DNA of 12,762 bases, taken from NCBI GenBank assembly GCA_007118445.1, contig SKRP01000274.1, positions 1 through 12,762 of the forward strand, written 5' to 3'. The notes beneath the pieces were generated by a model. That model saw nothing but the letters and a program-made list of their open reading frames with translations. It had not been told where the DNA came from and did no database searches. The DNA is from Natronohydrobacter sp. GTDB taxonomy: Bacteria; Pseudomonadota; Alphaproteobacteria; Rhodobacterales; Rhodobacteraceae. The position numbers and the translations under genes were made by a program. The stretch's first letter is position 1, and each line of letters opens with the position of its first letter. Positions 1-6,449 of the stretch are shown here, piece after piece.

Positions 1-1448
1 ATGCTGGCATAGGTCGAGGGCCGCCCGATGCCCAGTTCCTCCATCCGCTTGACCAGAGTCGCTTCCGTGTAGCGCGGGGGCTGCTGGTTGAAATGCTGCT
101 CGCGCGTGACCGAGCGCTTGTCGAGCGCATCGCCCTCTGCCATCTGCGGCAGGCGCTTGTCATCGTCATCCACCACATCATCGCGGCCTTCCTCATAGAC
201 CTTGAGGAAACCGTCAAACAGCACCACCTGACCTGTGGCCCGCAGCCCGACCTGCCCGTCAGCGGACCCGATTTCGACTGTGGTGCGTTCCAGACGCGCC
301 GCTTCCATCTGGCAGGCGATGGTGCGTTTCCAGATCAGATCATAAAGCTTGCGCTGATCGGCATCGGTGATTTTCAGGCGGTCCGGGCTGACTGCCATCT
401 CCGTGGGGCGGATACATTCATGCGCTTCCTGCGCATTCTTGGCCTTGTTCTTGTACATGCGTGGCGATTTCGGCACATAATCCGCGCCATAGCGGTCCTT
501 GATCACATCGCGCGCGGCCATCACGGCCTCGGGGGCCATGTCGATACCGTCGGTCCGCATATAGGTGATATAGCCTGCCTCATAAAGCCGCTGCGCGGTG
601 CTCATGCAATGTTTCGCGCCCATGCCGAATTTGCGGCTGGCCTCCTGTTGCAGGGTCGAGGTCATGAACGGGGCCGACGGGTTGCGGCTGGCAGGCTTGG
701 CCTCAATCGAATGTACGGAAAGTGACCGTGACTGGACCGCCTGCACGGCAATTTCAGCGGATTCTGCAGTGGCAATGTCGAATTTGTCCAGGCGCTTGCC
801 CGCAAGGCTGACCAGCCTGGCGCTGAATTCCTGCCCGCGCGGGGTGGTCAGGCCCGCTGTGACCGACCAGTATTCCTGCGCGCGGAACGCCTCGATTTCC
901 ATCTCGCGCTCGACGATCAGGCGCAGGCAGACCGATTGCACGCGGCCGGCCGATTTTGCGCCGGGCAGCTTGCGCCACAAGACGGGTGAGAGGTTGAAAC
1001 CCACCAGATAATCCAGCGCGCGGCGCGCGAGATAGGCATGGACCAGCGGCATATCCACCTGACGCGGGTTTTCCATGGCCGCCGAGACTGCAGATTTGGT
1101 GATTGCATTGAACACCACACGCTTGACCGGCGTGTCCTTTTTCAGCGCCCGCGATTTCGAGAGCGCCTCGGTCAGGTGCCAGGAAATCGCCTCGCCCTCG
1201 CGGTCGGGGTCGGTCGCGAGGATCAGTTCGGGGTCGTCTTTCAGCGCTTCGGCGATGGCTTTGACATGTTTGCGCGAGTCGCTGGCGACCTCCCAGAGCA
1301 TCTGGAAATCCTGCTCGGGATCGACAGAACCATCCTTCGGCGGCAGATCGCGCACATGGCCGTAAGAGGCAAGAACTGTATAGCCAGGGCCGAGATATTT
1401 GTTGATTGTCTTGGCCTTGGCGGGCGACTCTACGACGACGACTGCCAT
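1..1448 (-). CDS. topA: DNA topoisomerase I (type IA), 3'-truncated by window edge
   Basis: Type IA topoisomerase, which relaxes negative supercoils by cutting and passing one DNA strand. The frame stays open from the ATG at 1448 to the left edge, giving 482 visible codons. E. coli TopA is about 865 aa, so the C-terminal DNA-binding or zinc-ribbon part lies outside the window. The TOPRIM domain starts at residue 1 with the VVVVESPAK strand (Glu7) and carries the acidic metal-binding motif TDPDREGE (Asp80, Asp82, Glu84). The catalytic tyrosine is Tyr296 in GYITYMRTDG, encoded at 561-563. A GIGRPSTYAS motif lies just before the edge. The start is supported by AGAGGA at 1454-1459. dprA ends 203 bases upstream on the same strand, a common pairing in bacteria. 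Assignment is near certain; only the 3' end is missing. Confidence 0.97.
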   Translation of the reverse strand, partial: MAVVVVESPAKAKTINKYLGPGYTVLASYGHVRDLPPKDGSVDPEQDFQMLWEVASDSRKHVKAIAEALKDDPELILATDPDREGEAISWHLTEALSKSRALKKDTPVKRVVFNAITKSAVSAAMENPRQVDMPLVHAYLARRALDYLVGFNLSPVLWRKLPGAKSAGRVQSVCLRLIVEREMEIEAFRAQEYWSVTAGLTTPRGQEFSARLVSLAGKRLDKFDIATAESAEIAVQAVQSRSLSVHSIEAKPASRNPSAPFMTSTLQQEASRKFGMGAKHCMSTAQRLYEAGYITYMRTDGIDMAPEAVMAARDVIKDRYGADYVPKSPRMYKNKAKNAQEAHECIRPTEMAVSPDRLKITDADQRKLYDLIWKRTIACQMEAARLERTTVEIGSADGQVGLRATGQVVLFDGFLKVYEEGRDDVVDDDDKRLPQMAEGDALDKRSVTREQHFNQQPPRYTEATLVKRMEELGIGRPSTYAS

Positions 1449-1495
1449 GAAATTCCTCTGGTAAACGCAAAATTCCGCCCGGATGCGGTTGGCCT

Positions 1496-1525
1496 TACAT
1501 GTGTGAGCAGGGGTGGGAATGTCAA
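1496..1525 (-). promoter_or_regulatory. Candidate topA promoter
   Basis: The 203-base gap between dprA and topA (1449-1651) contains a perfect -35-like TTGACA on the minus strand (1525-1520). The best-spaced -10 candidate is a weak CATGTA, 18 bases downstream (1501-1496). The placement, about 50-75 bases before the topA ATG, suits a promoter. The -10 match is poor, so this is only a candidate. I see nothing else convincing in the gap except the small hairpin near the dprA stop. Confidence 0.3.
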
Positions 1526-1623
1526 TGCGCCGAAATGGCGAAGGTGGATTTGGGGCTTGTGCTGCAGCGCGCGCAGGCAGCCGGGACCGATGCGCGGGAC
1601 CGGCGCGGGGATGTCCGGGAAGG

Positions 1624-1640
1624 CCCGGCCCGAAGCCGGG
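1624..1640 (-). terminator. Small GC hairpin just after dprA
   Basis: Twelve bases after the dprA stop lies a perfect 6-bp stem (CCCGGC/GCCGGG) with a 5-base loop. No T-run follows on the minus strand, so it does not look like a classic intrinsic terminator. It may be a weak terminator or 3'-end stabiliser, or chance in GC-rich DNA. Confidence 0.2.
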
Positions 1641-1651
1641 GGCGCGCGGTG

Positions 1652-2779
1652 TCAGGCGCGACTGACCAATCCGCCGGGATGGCGGCGCACACTGCCCTGC
1701 ATTTCCAGCATGACCAGTGCAGGCGATATCTGTGCTGCCGGAAGTGCCAGATCGCGGATCAACTGGTCCTCGGCGACCGGGCTTGGCCCCAGAAGGTCGA
1801 GAATGCGCTGGTCCAGCGGCAACCCGGTCGCGCCGGGCCGGTCGGGGGGCACGGTTTCGGTCGCTTGCGCTGGCTTTGGTGGTTGCAATCGTTGCAAGAC
1901 CTCCAGCACGTCCTCGACATGGCGCACCAGCGTCGCGCCCTCGCGGATCAGGCGGTTGCTGCCCCCGGCGCGGCCATCGACCGGATGTCCCGGAACGGCC
2001 ATGATCTCGCGCCCCTGTTCAAGCGCATCGCGCGCCGTGATCAGCGAGCCGGATTTCTCGGCGGCCTCGACCACCACGACGGCGAGCGCCAGACCGGCGA
2101 TGATGCGGTTGCGGGGCGGAAAATGGCGCGCTTGCGGTGCCATGCCCATCGGCTGTTCGGACAGCCGCAGCCCCTGATCGGCGATGGCTGCGGCAAGCAG
2201 TGCGTTTTCCGCAGGATAGATCACATCCACCCCCCCGGCCATCACCGCGATGGTGCCGGTTTTCAGGCTGCCATGATGCGCGGCCGCATCGATCCCGCGT
2301 GCCAGCCCCGAAACCACTGTATAGCCTTCATGCCCCAGCCCTTCGGCCAGGGCGCGCGCTGTGCGGGTGCCAAGGCTGGAGGCATTGCGCGCCCCCACCA
2401 GCGCCACGACCGGGCGCAGGATCGGGGCGCGCTGGCCCATGCACCACAATACAGGGGGGGCGTCGGTGATACTGGCCAGAGTGGACGGATAGGCATCGCT
2501 GCCGAAACAGAGCATCCGCGCGCCCTTCGCGCGCGCAAGGTCGATTTCGCGCTCGGCCAGATCGGGGGGGCAGGGGGTATAGTCCTGCACGCCCGCCGCC
2601 TGTGCGAATGCAGGCAGCGCGTCGAGCGCGGCTCGCGCAGTGCCATGTTCGGTCATCAGCCGGTGAAATGTTGTCGGGCCAACCCGTGCAGAGCGAATGA
2701 GGCGAAGCCAGAACAGCCTGTCTTCTTCCGACATGGGTGGGGTGAAGGGTGGGTGAGAAGAAAACAAATCTTTCGCCAT
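1652..2779 (-). CDS. dprA: DNA-processing protein DprA (Smf)
   Basis: DprA binds incoming single-stranded DNA and loads RecA during natural transformation; in Rhodobacterales it is also linked to taking up gene-transfer-agent DNA. The product is 375 aa. An N-terminal helical region (about 17-60, helix-hairpin-helix/SAM-like) precedes the Rossmann-like core with GARNAS (129-134), SGLARGID (157-164), FPPRNRIIAGL (220-230), KSGSLITA (242-249), PGHP (263-266) and GSNRLIREGA (273-282). The last ~70 residues look like the usual DML1-type winged helix. I chose the ATG at 2779, preceded by AGGCGG about 7 bases away; a second in-frame Met at residue 16 is possible. topA lies downstream on the same strand. 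A CtrA-like array lies 45-72 bases upstream, and the 96-base leader suggests separate transcription from the membrane genes before it. Gene identity is secure. Confidence 0.96.
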   Translation of the reverse strand: MAKDLFSSHPPFTPPMSEEDRLFWLRLIRSARVGPTTFHRLMTEHGTARAALDALPAFAQAAGVQDYTPCPPDLAEREIDLARAKGARMLCFGSDAYPSTLASITDAPPVLWCMGQRAPILRPVVALVGARNASSLGTRTARALAEGLGHEGYTVVSGLARGIDAAAHHGSLKTGTIAVMAGGVDVIYPAENALLAAAIADQGLRLSEQPMGMAPQARHFPPRNRIIAGLALAVVVVEAAEKSGSLITARDALEQGREIMAVPGHPVDGRAGGSNRLIREGATLVRHVEDVLEVLQRLQPPKPAQATETVPPDRPGATGLPLDQRILDLLGPSPVAEDQLIRDLALPAAQISPALVMLEMQGSVRRHPGGLVSRA

Positions 2780-2823
2780 TCCATCCGCCTCGCCTCATTC
2801 TGATCCTGTGATGCCATGCCGAT

Positions 2824-2851
2824 GGTTAAGGACAGGTAAAGAACTGCTAAA
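2824..2851 (-). promoter_or_regulatory. CtrA-like half-site array upstream of dprA
   Basis: Read on the minus strand, three related hexamers are spaced exactly 11 bases apart: TTTAGC (2851-2846), TTTACC (2840-2835) and TTAACC (2829-2824). The last two form TTTACC-N5-TTAACC, one base away from the TTAA-N7-TTAA(C) CtrA consensus. The array lies 45-72 bases upstream of the dprA ATG, where an activator would be expected. Binding by CtrA is inferred from the motif and from the family's known role in competence gene control. Confidence 0.45.
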
Positions 2852-2858
2852 GAACTGC
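2837..2858. repeat. Perfect 11-bp tandem repeat
   Basis: Two identical, directly adjacent copies of TAAAGAACTGC (2837-2847 and 2848-2858) lie in the gap between dprA and the 177-aa membrane gene. The 11-base period matches the phasing of the CtrA-like half-sites that overlap it. Confidence 0.7.
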
Positions 2859-2875
2859 GGGCTTGCGCGGTTTTT

Positions 2876-3409
2876 TCAGGCTGCGGGATCGTCAGGGGCG
2901 GTGGTTTTCCGCTTCGCGCGCGAGATGAGCATCTGCAAGCGCCGTTCGTCATAATGCGCGGATTGCAGGTCGATTGCGAAAGGCACGCGATAGCCCTTGA
3001 TGTAGAGCGTCTGCCAGGGTGCATCGACATTGCGCTTGCCCCTCACAACGGGTCGGTAGGTCACCCCGAGTGTCATCGCGTCAGGCGCAATCACGCGCCG
3101 CTGCAGCCCCGAGAGGGAGAGGGTTTGCAGCTCGATTGCCGTTCCGGTATCGCGCATCACGACAATGAAACGCGCCCCCAGCAGCATTGTGCCGCCACAG
3201 GCAATCGCGGCGATTGCGAACAGCATGATCGCCCAACCCAGCCGTTCAGCTGTCGAATAACCGCGATCGCCGACATTCGGGTTCAACCCCAGCACCACAT
3301 CCCAGAAGATAAGCCCCATGACGCCGGACAGGACAACCGCCACCAGAGCGACGATCACAAAGCCCGGAATCCGGTTGCGCGCGTCGATGATCAGATCGGG
3401 ATCGCTCAA
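2876..3409 (-). CDS. Uncharacterised two-span membrane protein (177 aa), TTG start
   Basis: I do not recognise a characterised family. The protein has a short polar N-terminus, a hydrophobic span at about residues 16-40, a short loop, a second span at about 57-80, and then a soluble ~95-residue tail. The tail begins with a basic/hydrophobic strand (ARFIVVMRD) and ends in a charged, Lys/Arg-rich segment. This layout resembles small proteins with two membrane helices and a PH-like (bacterial PH/YdbS-type) cytoplasmic domain, but that is an impression only. The start is TTG (3409-3407), chosen because a perfect AGGAGG lies at 3416-3421 with suitable spacing. The gene starts 16 bases after the stop of the 152-aa membrane gene, so the two are probably co-transcribed downstream of tldD. 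The reading frame is convincing, the function unknown. Confidence 0.8.
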   Translation of the reverse strand: MSDPDLIIDARNRIPGFVIVALVAVVLSGVMGLIFWDVVLGLNPNVGDRGYSTAERLGWAIMLFAIAAIACGGTMLLGARFIVVMRDTGTAIELQTLSLSGLQRRVIAPDAMTLGVTYRPVVRGKRNVDAPWQTLYIKGYRVPFAIDLQSAHYDERRLQMLISRAKRKTTAPDDPAA

Positions 3410-3415
3410 GGCCAG

Positions 3416-3421
3416 CCTCCT
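3416..3421 (-). promoter_or_regulatory. Strong ribosome binding site deciding a TTG start
   Basis: AGGAGG on the minus strand ends six bases before the TTG at 3409. It is the best Shine-Dalgarno match on the minus-strand side of the window. It supports TTG rather than any internal ATG as the start of the 177-aa membrane protein. Confidence 0.75.
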
Positions 3422-3425
3422 GTCG

Positions 3426-3884
3426 CTATGCTGTGACGAACGCCTCCGGGCACCGCCGGTGCAATATCCAGCGCAGTGCCACGGCGCTGATCACGCCGAA
3501 AACAATCGGGATTTCCGGGGCCATCCCGCCCAGCATCGCCGATGCCAACAGTGCCATCGCAATCCCGCCGAGCGCGAAACTCAGCCAGCCGCCCAGGCCC
3601 GCCCGCAGCACCAGCCAGACGACCGGAAAGGAGATGATCAGCCCGATCCATGAGAAGACCGGGATCATCATCAGGAACACTCCGCCACCGAGGACAGCCG
3701 CGATGATCTTTTCCGCCGGGACCGCGGCACCGGATGCCTCGAAGGGCGCGCGCCACAGGATCGCCAGCGCGGATAACAGCATTCCCAGCAACAGCGGTGC
3801 GATCCAGAGCGTGAGATAGGCGAAAATCCAGTCGCCCCATCGCAAGGCGCGATTGCCGCGTGCTGCGGATCGCAGCACGGCCAT
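3426..3884 (-). CDS. Uncharacterised polytopic membrane protein (152 aa)
   Basis: Small, very hydrophobic protein that I cannot place in a family. It opens with a basic segment (residues 1-16, several Arg), then shows about four or five membrane spans near residues 20-44, 60-77, 78-95, 98-120 and 124-141, and ends with a short polar tail. No catalytic motif is visible. The open frame extends further upstream to 3956, but I chose the ATG at 3884-3882 because it forms a TGATG overlap with the tldD stop (3886-3884). The 24 extra upstream residues are Arg/Cys-rich and would lie inside the conserved tldD C-terminus. The arrangement suggests translational coupling to tldD. The 177-aa membrane gene follows after 16 bases, so the two may form a membrane pair. 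Function is unknown. Confidence 0.75.
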   Translation of the reverse strand: MAVLRSAARGNRALRWGDWIFAYLTLWIAPLLLGMLLSALAILWRAPFEASGAAVPAEKIIAAVLGGGVFLMMIPVFSWIGLIISFPVVWLVLRAGLGGWLSFALGGIAMALLASAMLGGMAPEIPIVFGVISAVALRWILHRRCPEAFVTA

Positions 3885-5305
3885 CAGGCCGCGCTTCCGC
3901 CAACAGTCAGCCCGCCGATCAGCAGGCTTGGCTGGCCGACACCCACAGGCACCCACTGGCCTGCCTTGCCGCAGGTGCCCATGCCCGGATCGAGAGCCAT
4001 GTCATTGCCGAGCGCGCGGATCTTCGTCAGCGCCGTGGCCCCGTCGCCGATCAATGTCGCGCCCTTGACCGGACCCACGATCCTGCCGTTTCTGACCCGG
4101 TAGGCCTCGGTGCAGGAAAACACGAATTTTCCGTTGGTGATATCCACCTGCCCGCCGCCGAACCCCACCGCATGGATGCCATCCTTCAGATCCGCAACGA
4201 GTTCTTCGGGCGCGGCCTCACCGCCCAGCATATAGGTATTGGTCATGCGTGGCATCGGCGCATGGGCATAGCTTTCGCGCCGCCCGTTGCCGGTGGGGGC
4301 GACCCCCATCAGCCGCGCATTCTGCCGATCCTGCATGAAGCCCACCAGAACACCATCCTCGATCAGCACATTCCGGCCCGAGGGCGTGCCCTCATCGTCG
4401 ATGGTGATCGAGCCGCGCCGGTCGGGGATCGTGCCGTCGTCGAGCACGGTCACGCCTTTTGACGCGACCCGCTGGCCCAGAAGCCCGGCAAAGGCCGATG
4501 TGCCCTTGCGGTTGAAATCGCCTTCCAGCCCGTGGCCGACCGCTTCATGCAGCAATATGCCGGGCCAGCCGGGGCCCAGCACGACATCCATCACACCTGC
4601 CGGCGCGGGTTCGGCATCGAGATTGACCAGCGCGATGCGCAGCGCCTCGCGCGCCATGGCCTGCCAATGCGTGGGCTGCATCAGCCCATCAAGCCCGGCG
4701 CGGCCGCCACCGCCTGCAGAGCCCGATTCGCGCCGCCCGTCCTGTTCGACGATGACCGAGATGTTCAGCCGGCTCATCGGGCGGATATCGCGCAGATGCT
4801 GACCGTCAGGGCGCAGGATCTCGACCTGCTGCAGGCTGGCCGCCATCGAGGCCGAGACCTGGACCACGCGCGCATCCTGTCCGCGCAGATAGTCATCAAT
4901 CTCGCGCAGCAGATCGAGCTTGATTGTGAATGTCGCACCCGCAATGGGGTCGGCATCCGTGTAAAGCCGCTGATTGGTGGGAGCAGGGCCATCGGCCATC
5001 TGGCCGCCGCCATCGCCCACGGCCAGCCGTGCGGTTTCTGCGGCGCGGCGCAGAGCGTCCATGGTCATATGTGTGGAATGCGCATAGCCTGCCACTTCGC
5101 CACGCACCGCGCGCAGGCCGAACCCTTCGGCGGCGTTGTAGCTGGCGGATTTGATTCGTCCATCATCCAGCAACAGCGATTCCGAGACCCGCTTCTCGGC
5201 AAAGATCTCGCCATCATCTGCGCCATGGGTCGCCGCGCGCAGGATGCTGAGCGCCTCATCCTTGTCAAAAGCGGTTTCGAAGGGGCGGAATGCGGGGTCA
5301 CTCAT
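3884..5305 (-). CDS. tldD: Metalloprotease TldD
   Basis: TldD is one half of the TldD/TldE(PmbA) zinc protease, known in E. coli for maturing microcin B17 and degrading the CcdA antitoxin. Its role in most alphaproteobacteria is less clear. The 473-aa length is close to E. coli TldD (about 481). The zinc motif HEAVGH is at residues 253-258 (His253, Glu254, His257 as drawn from HExxxH; the final His is 258), and the likely third ligand is Cys445 in TCGKAGQ near the C-terminus. The C-terminal GVGQPSLLIGG block is typical of TldD. The ATG at 5305 is preceded by AAGG about 9 bases away. The gene diverges from ctaC across a 223-base control region with an FNR-type site 52 bases upstream of this start. 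The partner tldE/pmbA is not in the window. Identity is secure. Confidence 0.95.
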   Translation of the reverse strand: MSDPAFRPFETAFDKDEALSILRAATHGADDGEIFAEKRVSESLLLDDGRIKSASYNAAEGFGLRAVRGEVAGYAHSTHMTMDALRRAAETARLAVGDGGGQMADGPAPTNQRLYTDADPIAGATFTIKLDLLREIDDYLRGQDARVVQVSASMAASLQQVEILRPDGQHLRDIRPMSRLNISVIVEQDGRRESGSAGGGGRAGLDGLMQPTHWQAMAREALRIALVNLDAEPAPAGVMDVVLGPGWPGILLHEAVGHGLEGDFNRKGTSAFAGLLGQRVASKGVTVLDDGTIPDRRGSITIDDEGTPSGRNVLIEDGVLVGFMQDRQNARLMGVAPTGNGRRESYAHAPMPRMTNTYMLGGEAAPEELVADLKDGIHAVGFGGGQVDITNGKFVFSCTEAYRVRNGRIVGPVKGATLIGDGATALTKIRALGNDMALDPGMGTCGKAGQWVPVGVGQPSLLIGGLTVGGSAA

Positions 5306-5333
5306 GACATTGGCCTTTCAGATGCTGCGCTGC

Positions 5334-5347
5334 GGCTGAGATCAGCC
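5334..5347. repeat. Inverted repeat in tldD leader region
   Basis: GGCTGA-GA-TCAGCC forms perfect 6-base arms around a 2-base centre, 29-42 bases upstream of the tldD start and 9 bases from the FNR-type box. The loop is too short for a good RNA hairpin, so a dimeric protein operator is the more likely reading if it has a role. Function is unknown. Confidence 0.35.
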
Positions 5348-5356
5348 CTGCTGTCC

Positions 5357-5370
5357 TTGATACAGATCAA
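5357..5370. promoter_or_regulatory. FNR/FnrL-type binding site
   Basis: TTGATACAGATCAA is a perfect match to the FNR/CRP-family consensus TTGAT-N4-ATCAA. It lies between divergent tldD and ctaC, 158 bases upstream of the ctaC start and 51 bases upstream of the tldD start. FnrL/FnrP-type regulators control respiratory oxidases in response to oxygen in related bacteria. The site could repress or activate either gene; the sequence alone does not say which. Confidence 0.75.
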
Positions 5371-5376
5371 CAAATG

Positions 5377-5392
5377 GCGATGTGTCGCATCG
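5377..5392. repeat. Overlapping inverted repeats downstream of the FNR box
   Basis: Two short dyads overlap here: GCGA-N4-TCGC (5377-5388) and CGATG-N5-CATCG (5378-5392). GCG...CGC dyads are reminiscent of the loose RegA/PrrA redox-regulator sites of Rhodobacter relatives. The match is too short to assign. Confidence 0.25.
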
Positions 5393-5414
5393 GTTTTGCT
5401 TGTTCTGACATGTG

Positions 5415-5420
5415 TAATAT
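5415..5420 (+). promoter_or_regulatory. Candidate -10 element for the ctaC operon
   Basis: TAATAT is the best -10-like hexamer in the AT-richer part of the divergent region, about 108 bases upstream of the ctaC ATG. No good -35 sits at 16-18 bases, which could fit an activator-dependent promoter. The FNR-type box would then be centred about 63 bases upstream of the inferred transcription start. Confidence 0.25.
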
Positions 5421-5528
5421 GGTTTTACGAGGAAAAAGCTCAACGGGATTCCATCGCATGCCGTCGAAGGCGTGTCCGGGGGCCCGGATGATAATGCGGA
5501 GTAGCGCCGCGCAGAACGGGAACCGAAG

Positions 5529-6398
5529 ATGCGACTGTCCAAATTCCTCTCATTACTGATTGCACCTCTGGCCGGGGGGCTTGTTGCCACACAAGCGGCT
5601 GCGGAAGATTTGCTGCCGCAACTGCCTGTGCTCGGAGCACCGGTGCCGGATGGCACCGCGTTGCAGACCCCGTTCTCTTCGCTCGCGCGCGAGGTGGTGT
5701 TTCTGGATAATCTGTTGCTCTGGATCATTGTCCCGATCACGATCTTTGTGACTGCATTGCTGATCTGGGTGATTGTATTCTACAACCGCAAGGCAAATCC
5801 GGAACCGGCCAAATTCACGCATAACACCCCGATCGAGGTGGCCTGGACCGTAGTGCCTTCGCTGATCCTGCTGTTCATCGCGCTCTTCACCTTCCCGGCG
5901 CTGCGTCACCAGCAGATCATGCCCGAAGCCGATGTCACTATCAAGGTGACAGGGCTGCAGTGGTATTGGGATTACGAATATGTCGATCATGGCGTGCAGT
6001 TTTCGCAATTCATGCTCGAACGCGACGAACTGGAAGATTTCGGCTATAGCGATGATCTGTATCTGCTGGCGACTGACACGGCTATGGTTGTGCCGGTGAA
6101 CCGCGACATCGTTCTGCAGGTGACGGCAGGGGATGTGATCCATGCCTGGACGATCCCGGCCTTTGGCGTGAAGCAGGACGGGGTTCCCGGTCGGCTGGCC
6201 GAGCTGTGGTTCAACGCCGAGGAGGAAGGCATTTATTTCGGTCAGTGTTCCGAGCTTTGCGGTATCAACCACGCTTACATGCCGATCACGGTCAAAGTGG
6301 TGTCTGATGCGGATTACGTGGCCTGGCTGGAACGCCAGGGGGCTGATCTGGCTGCGGCACCTGACTGGATGCGCGAAATTCAGCTCGCTGCGAACTGA
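5529..6398 (+). CDS. ctaC: Cytochrome c oxidase subunit II (CuA subunit)
   Basis: Subunit II of an aa3-type oxidase receives electrons from cytochrome c at its periplasmic binuclear CuA centre. The product is 289 aa. A signal peptide (residues 1-25, ending TQAAA) precedes two transmembrane helices at about 61-85 and 104-123. The cupredoxin domain then carries the aromatic electron-entry motif QWYWDYEY (Trp145, Trp147). The full CuA ligand set is present: His205, Cys240, Glu242, Cys244, His248 and Met251 (CSELCGINHAYM). The ribosome site is weak (ACGGGA). This is the first gene of the oxidase operon, diverging from tldD with an FNR-type box between them. A 9-bp hairpin follows five bases after the stop. 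Subunit I is not in the window, as in Paracoccus and Rhodobacter, where ctaD is separate. Confidence 0.98.
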   Translation: MRLSKFLSLLIAPLAGGLVATQAAAEDLLPQLPVLGAPVPDGTALQTPFSSLAREVVFLDNLLLWIIVPITIFVTALLIWVIVFYNRKANPEPAKFTHNTPIEVAWTVVPSLILLFIALFTFPALRHQQIMPEADVTIKVTGLQWYWDYEYVDHGVQFSQFMLERDELEDFGYSDDLYLLATDTAMVVPVNRDIVLQVTAGDVIHAWTIPAFGVKQDGVPGRLAELWFNAEEEGIYFGQCSELCGINHAYMPITVKVVSDADYVAWLERQGADLAAAPDWMREIQLAAN

Positions 6399-6403
6399 GG
6401 CAA

Positions 6404-6426
6404 ATGGCGCGCCGGTCGCGCGCCAT
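6404..6426 (+). other. Intercistronic hairpin between ctaC and ctaB
   Basis: A perfect 9-bp GC-rich stem (ATGGCGCGC/GCGCGCCAT) with loop CGGTC starts five bases after the ctaC stop. No T-run follows, so it is probably not a strong terminator. It may protect the ctaC message end or set relative expression of ctaC against the assembly genes. Confidence 0.6.
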
Positions 6427-6449
6427 GCCGACTCTGACTGGATGACCTC

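Noticed and set aside
1038..2803. Overlapping plus-strand open frames (to 2177 and 1499-2803) across topA and dprA
   Set aside because: They run antisense to topA and dprA, whose catalytic and family motifs are intact, and show no protein-like features.
2861..2876. T-run after a GC-rich stretch (GCGCGG then six T) as a plus-strand terminator
   Set aside because: No stem longer than about 3 bp forms, and no plus-strand gene lies upstream to be terminated.
3885..3956. Upstream extension of the 152-aa membrane protein
   Set aside because: It would overlap the tldD 3' end, including its conserved C-terminal residues, and the TGATG junction at 3884 is a better start.
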